Origin: a virus
Strand: one strand, 5' to 3'
DNA length: 43,973 nt
Virus record (IMG/VR): IMGVR_UViG_3300003319_000207
Coordinates: 11,132-55,104 of that record
Position 1 is the stretch's first letter; every line of letters begins with the position of its first letter. Positions 16,809 to 25,503 of this stretch are shown piece by piece. The notes under the pieces are model-generated. The model did not search any database, was not told the origin of the DNA, and worked only from the letters and a program-made list of their open reading frames with translations. The position numbers were made by a program, and so were the translations under genes.

Positions 16809-17176
16809 GCGGCAGTCTCAAATCTCTGTTTGGCCTGCTTGAGTTTGTTGAGCTTGGTGTTAGGCACCACAGGCGTTAACTTGAAGTGCTTCAGCTCATA
16901 GAGCTTGTTGCCTTCGCGCACTCCAACATAACTCGTAAAGGTGCGGCACCGGAACACGCCGCGAATGACGGCATTCACTTCCGATTTGATTTCAGAGGCC
17001 ACAAGGAACTCCACGCTCTCAAGCCCAAGTGCCATCCTAGCCGATTCAATGTCACCACCGTGAAATACCACAGACCTGGCATCATCCAGGCTGTTAATGC
17101 GAATTTCCAGAGAAGGGCTTCGTTCTCTACCGATGGGGGTGTCGTTGGCGGCCATACTTGCCATTGTATAGCGCAT
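16805..17176 (-). CDS. small hypothetical virion-operon protein
   Basis: A 123-residue protein opening the leftward tail operon. A second in-frame ATG at 17155 would give 116 residues beginning MAANDTPIG and lies just after a promoter-like element (TTGCCA-N17-TATACA on this strand), so the true start may be there. The body is beta/alpha with SLEIRINSLDDARSVVFHGG and a basic, Lys-rich C-terminus (LNKLKQAKQRFE). No family is recognised. It diverges from the terminase large-subunit gene with almost no intergenic space. Confidence 0.6.
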   Translation of the reverse strand: MRYTMASMAANDTPIGRERSPSLEIRINSLDDARSVVFHGGDIESARMALGLESVEFLVASEIKSEVNAVIRGVFRCRTFTSYVGVREGNKLYELKHFKLTPVVPNTKLNKLKQAKQRFETAA

Positions 17177-17193
17177 GCTCTAGGATGTGGCAA
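17158..17193. promoter_or_regulatory. overlapping divergent promoter-like elements between tail and terminase operons
   Basis: On the plus strand TTGCCA (17158-17163) and TAGGAT (17181-17186) are 17 bases apart. On the minus strand TTGCCA (17193-17188) and TATACA (17170-17165) are also 17 bases apart. The two -35-like hexamers form an inverted repeat around a shared core. Predicted start points fall at or next to potential start codons (GTG at 17194 for terminase, ATG at 17155 for the leftward gene), so transcripts could be leaderless. The hexamers are not perfect, so this remains a prediction. Confidence 0.4.
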
Positions 17194-18975
17194 GTGTCAA
17201 CTCTTGGCATAGAAAAGTATGGCGCTGTGTGGCGAAAGGGGGAGAGCGACGTTCAGATTGAGAAGGCGGCGATTCGCCGGGGTGGCCGGTGGATCGGCAA
17301 AAAAGGACAGCAATGCGGCGCGGGTCTTTATGAGCATTACCTGAACCTCCAGAAGCTTTACTGGCCCAACAAAAAGTGGCACCGGTGGAATGAGCTTCTC
17401 TTGCGGACTTTCGTAGAGAACCGAATCATCGGGATTCTGGGACCGGCCTCGTCGGGCAAAACCCGCGAAGCCTCCGACTACGCCCTCACCGTCTACAGCA
17501 TCTGGCCCAACGAAACAACCGTGATGGTGAGCAGCACCGAAATGCGCTCTCTGGAGCTGCGCATTTGGGGTGAAACCAAAAAGAGCTGGGCAGCCGCCAA
17601 GGCCCGGTTTCCTGATTTCCCAGGCTGTGCCATCGGAAGCCGATTGATGATTACCACCGACGCAAAAGACGACTTGGTGCGTGACTTCAGGAACGGCATC
17701 GTTGGCATTCCGTGCGTGAGCGGCGGCAACTTCGTGGGCATCTCCAAGTATGTCGGCTTGAAGAACACCCGCGTTATTCTCGTCGCTGACGAAGCTCAGT
17801 TCCTTCCACGAGGCTTCCTGGATAGCATCTCCAACCTCAACAAAAATGCCGGTTTCCAGTGCATTGGCCTGGGAAACCCCAAGGATCGCACTGACGCACT
17901 TGGCCTTATCTGTGAACCAGCCGACTCCATTGGTGGCTGGGATGGGCGGGATCAGACAGAGAAAACCACCACATGGCCCACACGCTTTGAAGGTGGCGTT
18001 GCCGTCCAGCTTGTTGGCACAGACAGCCCAAACTTTGATGTGCCGGAAGACGCCCCGGTCCCATTCCCATTCCTGATTACACGCAAAGCCATTGCCAGCG
18101 ACATCCAGTTTTACGGCCGAGAGAGTTTGCAGTTTACGATGATGAACCTCGGCATGATGCCAGCGGATAGCACATCGCGCCGGGTCATCACGCGCAGTCT
18201 GTGCCAGCAGTTTCATGCAATGGATGAGGTCATCTGGGGCAGCACCACACCAAAAAAGCTGGCTGGGTTGGACGCAGCCTATGGCTCCACCGGCGGCGAC
18301 CGTTGTATTCTCACGTTTTTGTCAATGGCTTATGACAGCCGGGGCGTTCAAACCCTGGCTTTCGAGGAACCCCCCATGGTGGTGCCGGTAAGCAGCAAAC
18401 TCGGCCTTTCACCAGAAGACCAGATTGCCGAATTCGTGATGAAAGCCTGCATAACACGCAGCATGGGGCCAGAAGACGTCTTCTACGACTCAACAGGCCG
18501 TGGGACACTGGGGACGGCTTTTGCCAGGTTATGGAGCCCTCATGTGAACCCAGTAGAGTTCGGTGGCAAGCCCAGCAGCCGGCCCGTCAGCCTGGACATC
18601 CGCAAGCTTTGCAAGGACTACTACAGCAAGTTCGTTACTGAACTGTGGTATAGCGTGCGCTATGCCATCGAGAGCGGCCAGATACGCGGCCTTCCCGAGG
18701 CCGTAATGCTGGAAGGCTGCATGCGCGAATGGACAATCGTAGCCGGCAACAAAATCGAAGTGGAGTCCAAGGACAAAACCAAGCTTCGAATGGGCCGCTC
18801 ACCGGACCTTTTTGACTCGTTTGTAGTGGCCGTCGAAGGAGCCCGGCGCCGCGGTTTTCAGATCCAGCGCCTCGCAGGTCTGTCTCGACAAAACAACGAA
18901 AACTGGCTAAACCAGCTTCGTGACAAACAGCGTTTGATTCGCAAAGCCAAAGAGTTAAACTATGCCGCTTCTTAA
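17185..18975 (+). CDS. terL: terminase large subunit
   Basis: The DNA-packaging motor and nuclease, 596 residues from the ATG at 17185. Walker A is GPASSGKT near residue 86, Walker B is ILVADEAQ near 198, and three acidic residues of the RNase H-like nuclease fit Asp near 363 (GLDAAYG), 435 (FYDSTGRG) and 544 (FDSFVVA). Length is usual for the family. It cuts concatemers and pumps DNA through the portal encoded 1.4 kb downstream. A GTG at 17194 is an alternative start. The small subunit candidate lies 20 kb away at 38407, an unusual separation. The 3' end overlaps the next gene by 14 bases. Confidence 0.95.
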   Translation: MWQVSTLGIEKYGAVWRKGESDVQIEKAAIRRGGRWIGKKGQQCGAGLYEHYLNLQKLYWPNKKWHRWNELLLRTFVENRIIGILGPASSGKTREASDYALTVYSIWPNETTVMVSSTEMRSLELRIWGETKKSWAAAKARFPDFPGCAIGSRLMITTDAKDDLVRDFRNGIVGIPCVSGGNFVGISKYVGLKNTRVILVADEAQFLPRGFLDSISNLNKNAGFQCIGLGNPKDRTDALGLICEPADSIGGWDGRDQTEKTTTWPTRFEGGVAVQLVGTDSPNFDVPEDAPVPFPFLITRKAIASDIQFYGRESLQFTMMNLGMMPADSTSRRVITRSLCQQFHAMDEVIWGSTTPKKLAGLDAAYGSTGGDRCILTFLSMAYDSRGVQTLAFEEPPMVVPVSSKLGLSPEDQIAEFVMKACITRSMGPEDVFYDSTGRGTLGTAFARLWSPHVNPVEFGGKPSSRPVSLDIRKLCKDYYSKFVTELWYSVRYAIESGQIRGLPEAVMLEGCMREWTIVAGNKIEVESKDKTKLRMGRSPDLFDSFVVAVEGARRRGFQIQRLAGLSRQNNENWLNQLRDKQRLIRKAKELNYAAS

Positions 18976-19645
18976 AACACAAGGATTCCCGCCAGGTGGC
19001 TGGCTCTTCTTTCAGCCGCAAACCAACTGGAATGCGCCTTTTCCACTCTCTGACACGTTTGACCAGACGGTGGACAGGATCATTGAAATGCGCCAAAGAA
19101 ACCCACGGTTTGGCCTCTCCACCGAATGGAGCAAAGTGGCTGAAGAGCTGGATCGTTTCACCTGTCTGCGACTGCCCAATAACCCGGAGTGGGTCGAAAA
19201 TGCTGAGATTAAAAAAAAAGTCCACCGCCCGAGGTCCGGCATGTTTCGAGGAGTTGCAGAACATGTGGCCGGCATTAGCAAGCTGGCTGGGGGTGCTCGC
19301 ATTATCAATGAATGGCTTGGGGCCGGTGGCCGTCCTGTTTCTCAGGAGCTGGCTCAGAAACGCACCAACGTTTGTAATCAGTGTCCCATGAATACTCACG
19401 GCGGTTTTGTTGTGAGCAAAATCACGCGTTCGATGGCTGAGGCTATCAAGGAGCAGTTGCGCACCAAGTCGGAACTGGCACTGTCGACAGCCGGTGAAGA
19501 CAAGCTCGGAACGTGCAAGGTTTGTTTGTGTCACCTGCCGCTGGCTGTGTGGTGCCCTATTGAGCACATCCGGTCTTACACAAGCCAAGCACTTTTGAAG
19601 GAGTTCCCGGAATGGTGCTGGAAAAGACAGGAACTAAGCGCATGA
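18962..19645 (+). CDS. Cys-rich zinc-ribbon-like hypothetical protein
   Basis: A 227-residue protein of unknown function between terminase and portal. The N-terminus (LLKTQGFPPGGWLFFQPQ) is followed by a helical middle. The C-terminal half has CNQCPMN near residue 139 and a cluster CKVCLCHLPLAVWCP near 185-200, a spacing that suggests zinc binding. Proteins with this two-part cysteine pattern occur in other phage packaging modules. It overlaps terminase by 14 bases and the next gene by ATGA. A role in packaging or in assisting the neighbouring glycosyltransferase is only suggested by position. Confidence 0.6.
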   Translation: MPLLKTQGFPPGGWLFFQPQTNWNAPFPLSDTFDQTVDRIIEMRQRNPRFGLSTEWSKVAEELDRFTCLRLPNNPEWVENAEIKKKVHRPRSGMFRGVAEHVAGISKLAGGARIINEWLGAGGRPVSQELAQKRTNVCNQCPMNTHGGFVVSKITRSMAEAIKEQLRTKSELALSTAGEDKLGTCKVCLCHLPLAVWCPIEHIRSYTSQALLKEFPEWCWKRQELSA

Positions 19646-20346
19646 GAGTAGTGATTCCATACTGCAAGCGGGACATCATGCTTTGTTCAGATTTGCTGTC
19701 GTGGATAAAGGAGTTGGGTGGGTGTGAAGAGTTCGATGCCACACTGGCGTCACCATTCGTTGGCTTTGAAGTGTTGCAAGGAATGCGTCAAAAAGCCTGC
19801 CAGTGTTTTCGTGGCGTTGACGTCATCGTGAAAACCGGAGCCCCGCAGGAAGAGCCTTGGCCGCTGGGCGCAAACCGGCTTTTTGAAGCAACCATCGCAA
19901 AGATTCATGAGCCTTTTCTGTGGCTGGAGCCGGACGCAGTTCCACTCAAGGAGGGATGGCTTCACAGGATTGCATCAGTCTATTCAGTCTGTGAGCACTC
20001 CTTCATGGGCAGCATCAATGAGAAGGATGGTGTCCGACACCTGAGTGGCGTGGCTGTTTATCCAGACGATGCCCGAAACTACTACGTCAAAACATTGCCT
20101 TCTGCCGAGGCTTTTGACATGGTGGGTCAGGAAATCATCCTGAATGACACTTATCACACCAAGCTCATATACAACTTCTGGGGACGTCACGGACTGCCCC
20201 CCACCTTCAAAGAGACTCTGGAGAATGGCGACCCTGAGAATACGCTCACACTGGCGTCAATCCCCAAGGATGCTGTGCTCTTTCACCGGTCAAAGGACGG
20301 CACATTACTGAAACTGCTGCGCGAGCAGCGAAAGGTCGCAGCATGA
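19642..20346 (+). CDS. glycosyltransferase-like protein (GT-A type candidate)
   Basis: A 234-residue protein. The ATG at 19642 overlaps the previous stop as ATGA. The N-terminus has the beta-alpha start MRVVIPYCKRDIMLCSDL typical of nucleotide-sugar-binding folds, and FLWLEPDAVPLKEGWL near residue 93 resembles the region around the metal-binding DxD motif of GT-A enzymes, here as EPDA. It probably transfers a sugar, but donor and acceptor are unknown. It is tightly coupled to the portal gene by ATGA, so it is co-expressed with virion assembly. This is the first of three glycosyltransferase-like genes in the operon. Confidence 0.55.
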   Translation: MRVVIPYCKRDIMLCSDLLSWIKELGGCEEFDATLASPFVGFEVLQGMRQKACQCFRGVDVIVKTGAPQEEPWPLGANRLFEATIAKIHEPFLWLEPDAVPLKEGWLHRIASVYSVCEHSFMGSINEKDGVRHLSGVAVYPDDARNYYVKTLPSAEAFDMVGQEIILNDTYHTKLIYNFWGRHGLPPTFKETLENGDPENTLTLASIPKDAVLFHRSKDGTLLKLLREQRKVAA

Positions 20347-22631
20347 AAAAGTTCGAAAAAGCCAGCCAGGTTGCCAACGTCGTTTACTACTTAAAGGCTG
20401 CGGATGTGCCGCGCAGCGCCAATCGCGCCCTCATAAATGACCTCTTTAATGGTGAACCGCCTTATAGTGAACGCGAGGCCGAGGAAAACCACTGCAACAC
20501 TAACGTCAACTTTTTGGATGCAGCCCGCATCGCTCACGACGCCCGAAACACCTTCACCAACGCGTTTCTGAAGCCGGGTAACTTTTTCACGGTATCGCTG
20601 GACAGCGGCCCTCCAAGCAAGCGCTCCACATGGAGCCGCATCATCACCAAAAACATCAATCGGCTGATGAAGCAATCCAAGCCGTATATGGATACGCTGA
20701 AGGCTGAGTTTGCTCAAACGGTGCTTCATGGTGTCGGACCAAGTGCCTGGGAAGACAAATGGAAATGGTGCCCTGATCCTGTGGCAATGGATGATTTTCT
20801 AGTGCCTTCCCGCACCAAGGTTTCGCTGGAGAACCTGGACTACTTTGCCATCTTCAAGCAGTTCACGCCGGCCAAACTTTACAAGCTAACGCACGGCAAA
20901 AAGCTGGACCCTGGATGGAACATGAAGTTGGTTAACCAGCTGCTGAAGAAGTATGCCAGTGAGTATCTGACCAACACCTATAACGACATCAACATCACAC
21001 CGGAAAAACTCTCAGAGACCTTAAAGAGTGATCTCACATGGTTTGACAACGAAGCCATCCCAACAATCAACTGCTGGGATTTCTACTACCGGAATGATGA
21101 CACGGAAGCTGAAGAGTGGCACCGGAAGATGATCGTTGATTATACGACAGAAGGTGAAATGGGTCAGGAGTTCATCTATGAGCCCAAGGCACCATTTGCA
21201 ACTAACTTGAATCACATTTTGCATGTGATGTTCGGCGATGGGTCAAGTGTGGCGCCGTTCCGGTATCACTCAGTGCGCGGCCTTGGATGGCTTTTGTATG
21301 CTGTGTGTCACCTCCAGAACCGGCTTCGCTGCAAAGTGAATGACAAGGCTTTTGAGGACTTGATGATGTGGTTCCGTGTGAGTTCGCCGGAGGACCGGGA
21401 GCGGCTGGACAAGATTGACCTGCATCACCTGGGCGTCATTCCTGACGGTCTCCAGATTTTGCTTAACACGGAGCGCTACAATCCTAACCCGACTTTCATT
21501 GAGCAGGTGCTGGCTCAGAACAACCAGACCATGAGCGAATCCAGCGCTCAATTTCGGCCGGAGCTGGATAATGGCACTCAAAAGGAGATGACAGCCGTTG
21601 AGGTGATGGCCCGGATGAACAATGCCAATGCGCTTGTAGGGTCCATGCTGACGATGTCCTATAACAACCAGGGCTTTCAGTATGACGAGATTTGCCGGCG
21701 CTTCTGTCAGAGGCCAACGCTGGATAAGGACGCCAAGGAGTTTCAGAGGAAGTGTCGGGAGGAAGGCGTGCCCGAGGAATACTTGGACTCTGAAAGGTGG
21801 ATCATTGAGCCAGAGCGGGTGCTTGGCAGTGGCAATAAAACGCTGGAGATCGCACAGGCGAAGGAGCTGATGGCCGCTCGGCCTCTCTACGATCCTGAGC
21901 CTCAGCGCCAGATTCTTCACATTTTCACCGAAGCAATGACCGATGATCCTCAGCTGGCAGCTCAGCTAGTGCCAATAGACAAGAAGCCGGTGAGCGATGC
22001 AGTGCATGATGCTCAGCTGGCAGCCGGCACTCTGATGATGGGAATGCCAGTGGCCATCAAGACCGGCATGAATCATCAGGAATACATCGAGGCATTGCTG
22101 GGCTCCATGGGAGCCGTCATCAAGCGGCTCCAGCAACAGGAACAGCAGCAAGTGCCGCTGGACTTCAAAGACCTGATGGGACTTCAAAACATAGCCGCTC
22201 ACATCGAGCAGCACATTCAGATATTGGCGCAAGACAAGGCCGAGAAGCAGAACGTTAAACGATATAGTGATCTGCTTGGCAACTTCATGAACATTGTGAA
22301 GGCGTTCATGCAGCATTTTGTGGAGGCTCAGCAGCAGGCGCAGCAGAACGGCTCAAACCTGCCGCCAGAAGCCAAGGCGAAGATTCAGGCGACGATGCTG
22401 ACGGCCCAAACCAAGGCCAAGCTGGACGAAGCCAAGACGCGCCAGAAGCTGGTTCACAAGGATGTGGCCTTCAAGCAGCGCCAAGCACAGGATGCTCAAA
22501 AGCATCGGATGGCCTTGGGCGAGCAGGCACAACGCGTTCAAGCGGATATTGCCGCCAAGGATGTTCAGACAGCCGCAGACATCAAACTAAAGCAGGCTGC
22601 TGTGGTAAGTGAGCCAGAAGGACAGGAATAA
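20343..22631 (+). CDS. portal (head-tail connector) protein
   Basis: A 762-residue protein, long but within the range for podovirus portals. The core follows the portal pattern: an N-terminal helical start with NVNFLDAARIAHDARNTF, then a stem and wing domain, and ETMS-type segments such as QNNQTMSESSAQFRPELD near residue 400. The C-terminal ~150 residues are Gln/Lys/Ala-rich coiled coil (QHFVEAQQQAQQNG, DAQKHRMALGEQAQR), consistent with a barrel extending into the capsid. It forms the dodecameric ring through which terminase packages DNA. It overlaps the gene before it by ATGA. Confidence 0.85.
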   Translation: MKKFEKASQVANVVYYLKAADVPRSANRALINDLFNGEPPYSEREAEENHCNTNVNFLDAARIAHDARNTFTNAFLKPGNFFTVSLDSGPPSKRSTWSRIITKNINRLMKQSKPYMDTLKAEFAQTVLHGVGPSAWEDKWKWCPDPVAMDDFLVPSRTKVSLENLDYFAIFKQFTPAKLYKLTHGKKLDPGWNMKLVNQLLKKYASEYLTNTYNDINITPEKLSETLKSDLTWFDNEAIPTINCWDFYYRNDDTEAEEWHRKMIVDYTTEGEMGQEFIYEPKAPFATNLNHILHVMFGDGSSVAPFRYHSVRGLGWLLYAVCHLQNRLRCKVNDKAFEDLMMWFRVSSPEDRERLDKIDLHHLGVIPDGLQILLNTERYNPNPTFIEQVLAQNNQTMSESSAQFRPELDNGTQKEMTAVEVMARMNNANALVGSMLTMSYNNQGFQYDEICRRFCQRPTLDKDAKEFQRKCREEGVPEEYLDSERWIIEPERVLGSGNKTLEIAQAKELMAARPLYDPEPQRQILHIFTEAMTDDPQLAAQLVPIDKKPVSDAVHDAQLAAGTLMMGMPVAIKTGMNHQEYIEALLGSMGAVIKRLQQQEQQQVPLDFKDLMGLQNIAAHIEQHIQILAQDKAEKQNVKRYSDLLGNFMNIVKAFMQHFVEAQQQAQQNGSNLPPEAKAKIQATMLTAQTKAKLDEAKTRQKLVHKDVAFKQRQAQDAQKHRMALGEQAQRVQADIAAKDVQTAADIKLKQAAVVSEPEGQE

Positions 22632-22636
22632 CACGA

Positions 22637-22945
22637 ATGCCCTTTTTAACGCCCAAGGAACGCTTTCAAAAAACCCCAGCCGTCAAGGCTCATGCTGAGC
22701 TGGTTCACAAGGATGAATTTCACCAAGCGCTCGAGACAGCCCTGGCGGAAATGGAATTGCAAATGCCGGCAGCCGGCGTAAGTGCAGCAACTGCTTGGGA
22801 CAGCCACAGCCGGATGGTAGGTGCCCGGGAGTTCATCACGGTGTTGCTGAACCTGGCAGAGCCGCCAGCAAAGCCGAAGCCGTTGCCGCGAAAAGATTTG
22901 GTTTACAAACCGTTACCCCCAACCCTAACACACACAAAGGAATAG
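22637..22945 (+). CDS. small hypothetical protein between portal and scaffold
   Basis: A 102-residue protein, helical in the middle (HAELVHKDEFHQALETALAE) with a Pro/Lys-rich C-terminus (EPPAKPKPLPRKDLVYKP). It starts five bases after the portal stop and is followed at once by the scaffold-like gene, so it belongs to capsid assembly. No family is recognised. Small helical proteins here in other podoviruses can be accessory to portal or scaffold. Confidence 0.6.
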   Translation: MPFLTPKERFQKTPAVKAHAELVHKDEFHQALETALAEMELQMPAAGVSAATAWDSHSRMVGAREFITVLLNLAEPPAKPKPLPRKDLVYKPLPPTLTHTKE

Positions 22946-22946
22946 T

Positions 22947-24167
22947 ATGCCACCAGCAGCAGCAGAACCGCCCGCAGCGCCCCCAGCGCCGGCCACATCT
23001 CCAACTCCAGCGCCCGCGGCAGCTCCGCCAACGCCTCCAGCCAAGCCGACCATGTCGAGTGGCCAGCCTGTGCCTGAGTCATCGGCGTCATTTGATGCGA
23101 TGGCAGAGCTTGAGTCATTGGCGAATCCCAAGCCGGTTGAAAAGCCTGCTGAAAAACCGGCCGCAACGGCTCCCCCAGCTCCAAAACAGCCGGAAGCTGC
23201 CGCCAAACCACCGGAAACACCCGCCAAACCAGCTGAACCACCTACACCCCCGGAACCGGTGGTGGCTGGAACCGCCAAAGAACTTCGCGCGGCTTATGAA
23301 AACACGAAAAAGGAGCTGGCGGCCATCAAAGCGGAGCTGGAGAAGGCCAAAAAGCCTGTGGAAGACCCTGAAAAGAAGACTTTCGCAGAGCAGCTGGAGG
23401 CCGAGCGCAAGCAGCGTGAGTCGCTGGAGGCTGAGTTGAGGGCCACCAACTGGGAACGCAGCCAGGATTACAAGGACAAGTACGTTAAGCCTCTGGAAAG
23501 GGCTTTTGACTCGGCCTACGGAGAGATTAAGAGCCTTCAAGTAAAGACGCCAGACGGCGCTACCCGGCCTGGCACTGTGGAGGACTTCAATATGCTGGTG
23601 CAACTGCCCCTGGCTGACGCCAGCAACATGTCCAAGCTGCTTTTTGGCGATGCTGCCGGGGATGTGATGGCAATGCGGCGTCAGATCATTGATCTTAACC
23701 GGGCACGGCAGGCCGATCTGGAGGACTTCAAGACCAAAAGCGCCAGTGCAGCCAAGGAAAAGGAGGCCCAGCGGCTTCTAGAGAGGGAGCGCAGGCAATC
23801 GGTCTGGAACACTACGATCAAAACCATGCAGGACAAGTTCCCGGAACTGTTTGCCCCGGTGGAAGGAGATGCCGAGGGCAACGAATTGCTCGAAAAAGGA
23901 ACCAAGCTGGCCGATCTGGTTTTCAGTGGTGTTGAGATGGCGCCGGAAAAGCAGGCTGAGCTTCATGCGATGGTACGCAATAAGGCAGCGGCGTTTGACC
24001 GGATGGTTCGGATGACGCAGCGCCAGTCAGAACAGATCAAGAGCCTCGAAAAGGAGCTGGAAGCGTTCAAGGCGTCGAGCCCTGGGAATGGAAATGCCGG
24101 TGGCGGAACGCCGGCCGTCAAAGAAAAGACCTGGGAAGATGAGTTGAACGATCTGACAAGCCGATGA
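22947..24167 (+). CDS. scaffolding-like protein
   Basis: A 406-residue protein with strongly biased composition. The first ~100 residues are Pro/Ala-rich and disordered (PPAAAEPPAAPPAPATSPTP). A long charged coiled coil follows (TKKELAAIKAELEKAKKPVE, ETKSASAAKEKEAQRLLERE), and the C-terminus has VRMTQRQSEQIKSLEKELEA followed by a Gly-rich and acidic tail. This architecture is typical of capsid scaffolding proteins, which direct coat assembly and leave before DNA packaging. The position after portal supports it, although the coat protein lies on the other strand 10 kb away. An AAAGGA ribosome binding site precedes the start. Confidence 0.65.
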   Translation: MPPAAAEPPAAPPAPATSPTPAPAAAPPTPPAKPTMSSGQPVPESSASFDAMAELESLANPKPVEKPAEKPAATAPPAPKQPEAAAKPPETPAKPAEPPTPPEPVVAGTAKELRAAYENTKKELAAIKAELEKAKKPVEDPEKKTFAEQLEAERKQRESLEAELRATNWERSQDYKDKYVKPLERAFDSAYGEIKSLQVKTPDGATRPGTVEDFNMLVQLPLADASNMSKLLFGDAAGDVMAMRRQIIDLNRARQADLEDFKTKSASAAKEKEAQRLLERERRQSVWNTTIKTMQDKFPELFAPVEGDAEGNELLEKGTKLADLVFSGVEMAPEKQAELHAMVRNKAAAFDRMVRMTQRQSEQIKSLEKELEAFKASSPGNGNAGGGTPAVKEKTWEDELNDLTSR

Positions 24168-24934
24168 CGAGTGCCATCACCATTGTTTGCAATGGGGCTC
24201 TCACCATCGGCAAATGTCTGGAGCACCATGCTCCGCTATTTGACCGGTGGATTGTGGTGGATGGCCCAAGCCTTCCTTCTCGAGAGACGTCAGGGGACGG
24301 ACGGCGGTTAACAGGAGGACTTCCTTACTCGACCGACCGCACCGTGGAAATCGTAAGAGAGTTCTCAAAGAGACACCCTAATGTGGTGCTCCTGACGCAT
24401 CCCACGCCGTGGCCAAGCAAGGTGGCGAAGTTCAATTCGGCCCTTCGTATGTTATCGCCAGGGGTTGTGTGGGAGATTGACTCTGACGAGTTCTGGTTTC
24501 CACAGGACATCGAAAGGGTGAGCCAGCGAATGTTGAATGAAGGTTACTCAGACGCTGAGTTTTTTGCTCGGCATTTTTGGGGCGACACCAACCACCACAC
24601 TCCGTTAAAGATAGGCGTGTGGGGCAATGAGCCGGCTTGGCGTCGGGCATTTCTCTTCAACAGCAACAACTACTTCGTATCGCATGAGCCGCCCAGGATG
24701 AACCGGAAGGAGACGCTTCTCACCCGGGATGACACGCTAGCCATGGGAGTGGTGCTCTATCACTACGGTTATGTGGATCGCAAGCAGTATGAGGCCAGAG
24801 AGCGCTACTATGGTCTTCAGCCGGGCCAGCTTACCGGCGAGTATGACCAGTGGAAAAAGGACGGCACAGGATGTCCACACCAGTTGACCGAGTTCAAAGG
24901 AACACACCCTACACAACTATGGCCTACGGCATAA
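24164..24934 (+). CDS. glycosyltransferase family 2-like (GT-A) protein
   Basis: A 256-residue enzyme of the GT-A fold. The N-terminus MTSAITIVCNGALTIGKCLE matches the UDP-sugar-binding start of family 2, FDRWIVVDG gives the second strand, and WEIDSDEFW near residue 105 holds the DxD-type metal-binding motif. It probably transfers a sugar to a virion, DNA or host-surface acceptor. It overlaps the scaffold-like gene by ATGA and is followed by a methyltransferase-like gene, so the modification genes are transcribed with assembly genes. Confidence 0.75.
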   Translation: MTSAITIVCNGALTIGKCLEHHAPLFDRWIVVDGPSLPSRETSGDGRRLTGGLPYSTDRTVEIVREFSKRHPNVVLLTHPTPWPSKVAKFNSALRMLSPGVVWEIDSDEFWFPQDIERVSQRMLNEGYSDAEFFARHFWGDTNHHTPLKIGVWGNEPAWRRAFLFNSNNYFVSHEPPRMNRKETLLTRDDTLAMGVVLYHYGYVDRKQYEARERYYGLQPGQLTGEYDQWKKDGTGCPHQLTEFKGTHPTQLWPTA

Positions 24935-25503
24935 TGATGAACGGAGGGTCCGGTGACGCGATCCTCAAATGCTTGCGAGATCTGGAGGCACAAGAGATCA
25001 CCTACGTTGAGCTGGGCGTGGCCGCAGGCGAAACCTTCGCGGAGGTTGTGAAGTTCCTCGAGAGCTTGAAAGTCCCATTCACCTGCTGGGCCGTGGACAT
25101 CGAGGAGGGTTGGTCGCTCAACAAAGAAGCTATTTCCAGAATGCTCACACCGAACGCCCAACTCTCGCTTGTGGGCAGCCAGAAGTTTCTGCTCAACCAG
25201 GAGTTTGAGAGCATCGACTTCATCTGGATTGATGCGTGTCACGGGAAGGAGTGCTGCAAGAATGATTTTCTACTATCGGAAGCCTGTGTGAAGGTTGGAG
25301 GATATGTCGGGTTTCATGACACAGCAGATTTCTGTCAGAATCAGGACGAACAACCTCATTGCAAAAAACCCATTCAGGTGTTGGAGGCTTTGAAAGAACT
25401 GGATCTGCTAGATGGGACAAGGTTCGGATGGAAACTCTACCACGAGGTTGTCGGTGATCCCAAGACTGACAACGGGTGCATGATCTTCAAGCGGGTGAAA
25501 TGA
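24934..25503 (+). CDS. SAM-dependent methyltransferase-like protein (Methyltransf_24 type)
   Basis: A 189-residue Rossmann-type protein. The start overlaps the previous stop as TAATG; upstream in-frame ATGs at 24919 and 24850 are alternatives. The SAM-binding loop is VELGVAAGET near residues 25-34, an acidic residue follows the second strand (AVDIEEGW near 55), and FIWIDACHGKE near 96 fits the metal/catalytic region of the Methyltransf_24 family. The later GGYVGFHDTAD matches the usual 'GG.i..HD' strand. It may methylate a sugar or amino acid, perhaps the product of the neighbouring glycosyltransferases. It overlaps the next gene by ATGA. Confidence 0.65.
   Translation: MMNGGSGDAILKCLRDLEAQEITYVELGVAAGETFAEVVKFLESLKVPFTCWAVDIEEGWSLNKEAISRMLTPNAQLSLVGSQKFLLNQEFESIDFIWIDACHGKECCKNDFLLSEACVKVGGYVGFHDTADFCQNQDEQPHCKKPIQVLEALKELDLLDGTRFGWKLYHEVVGDPKTDNGCMIFKRVK

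Noticed and set aside
17197-19588. Two minus-strand open frames of 339 and 317 codons
   Set aside because: They are antisense to the terminase large subunit and to the zinc-ribbon-like gene, and contain no recognisable motif.
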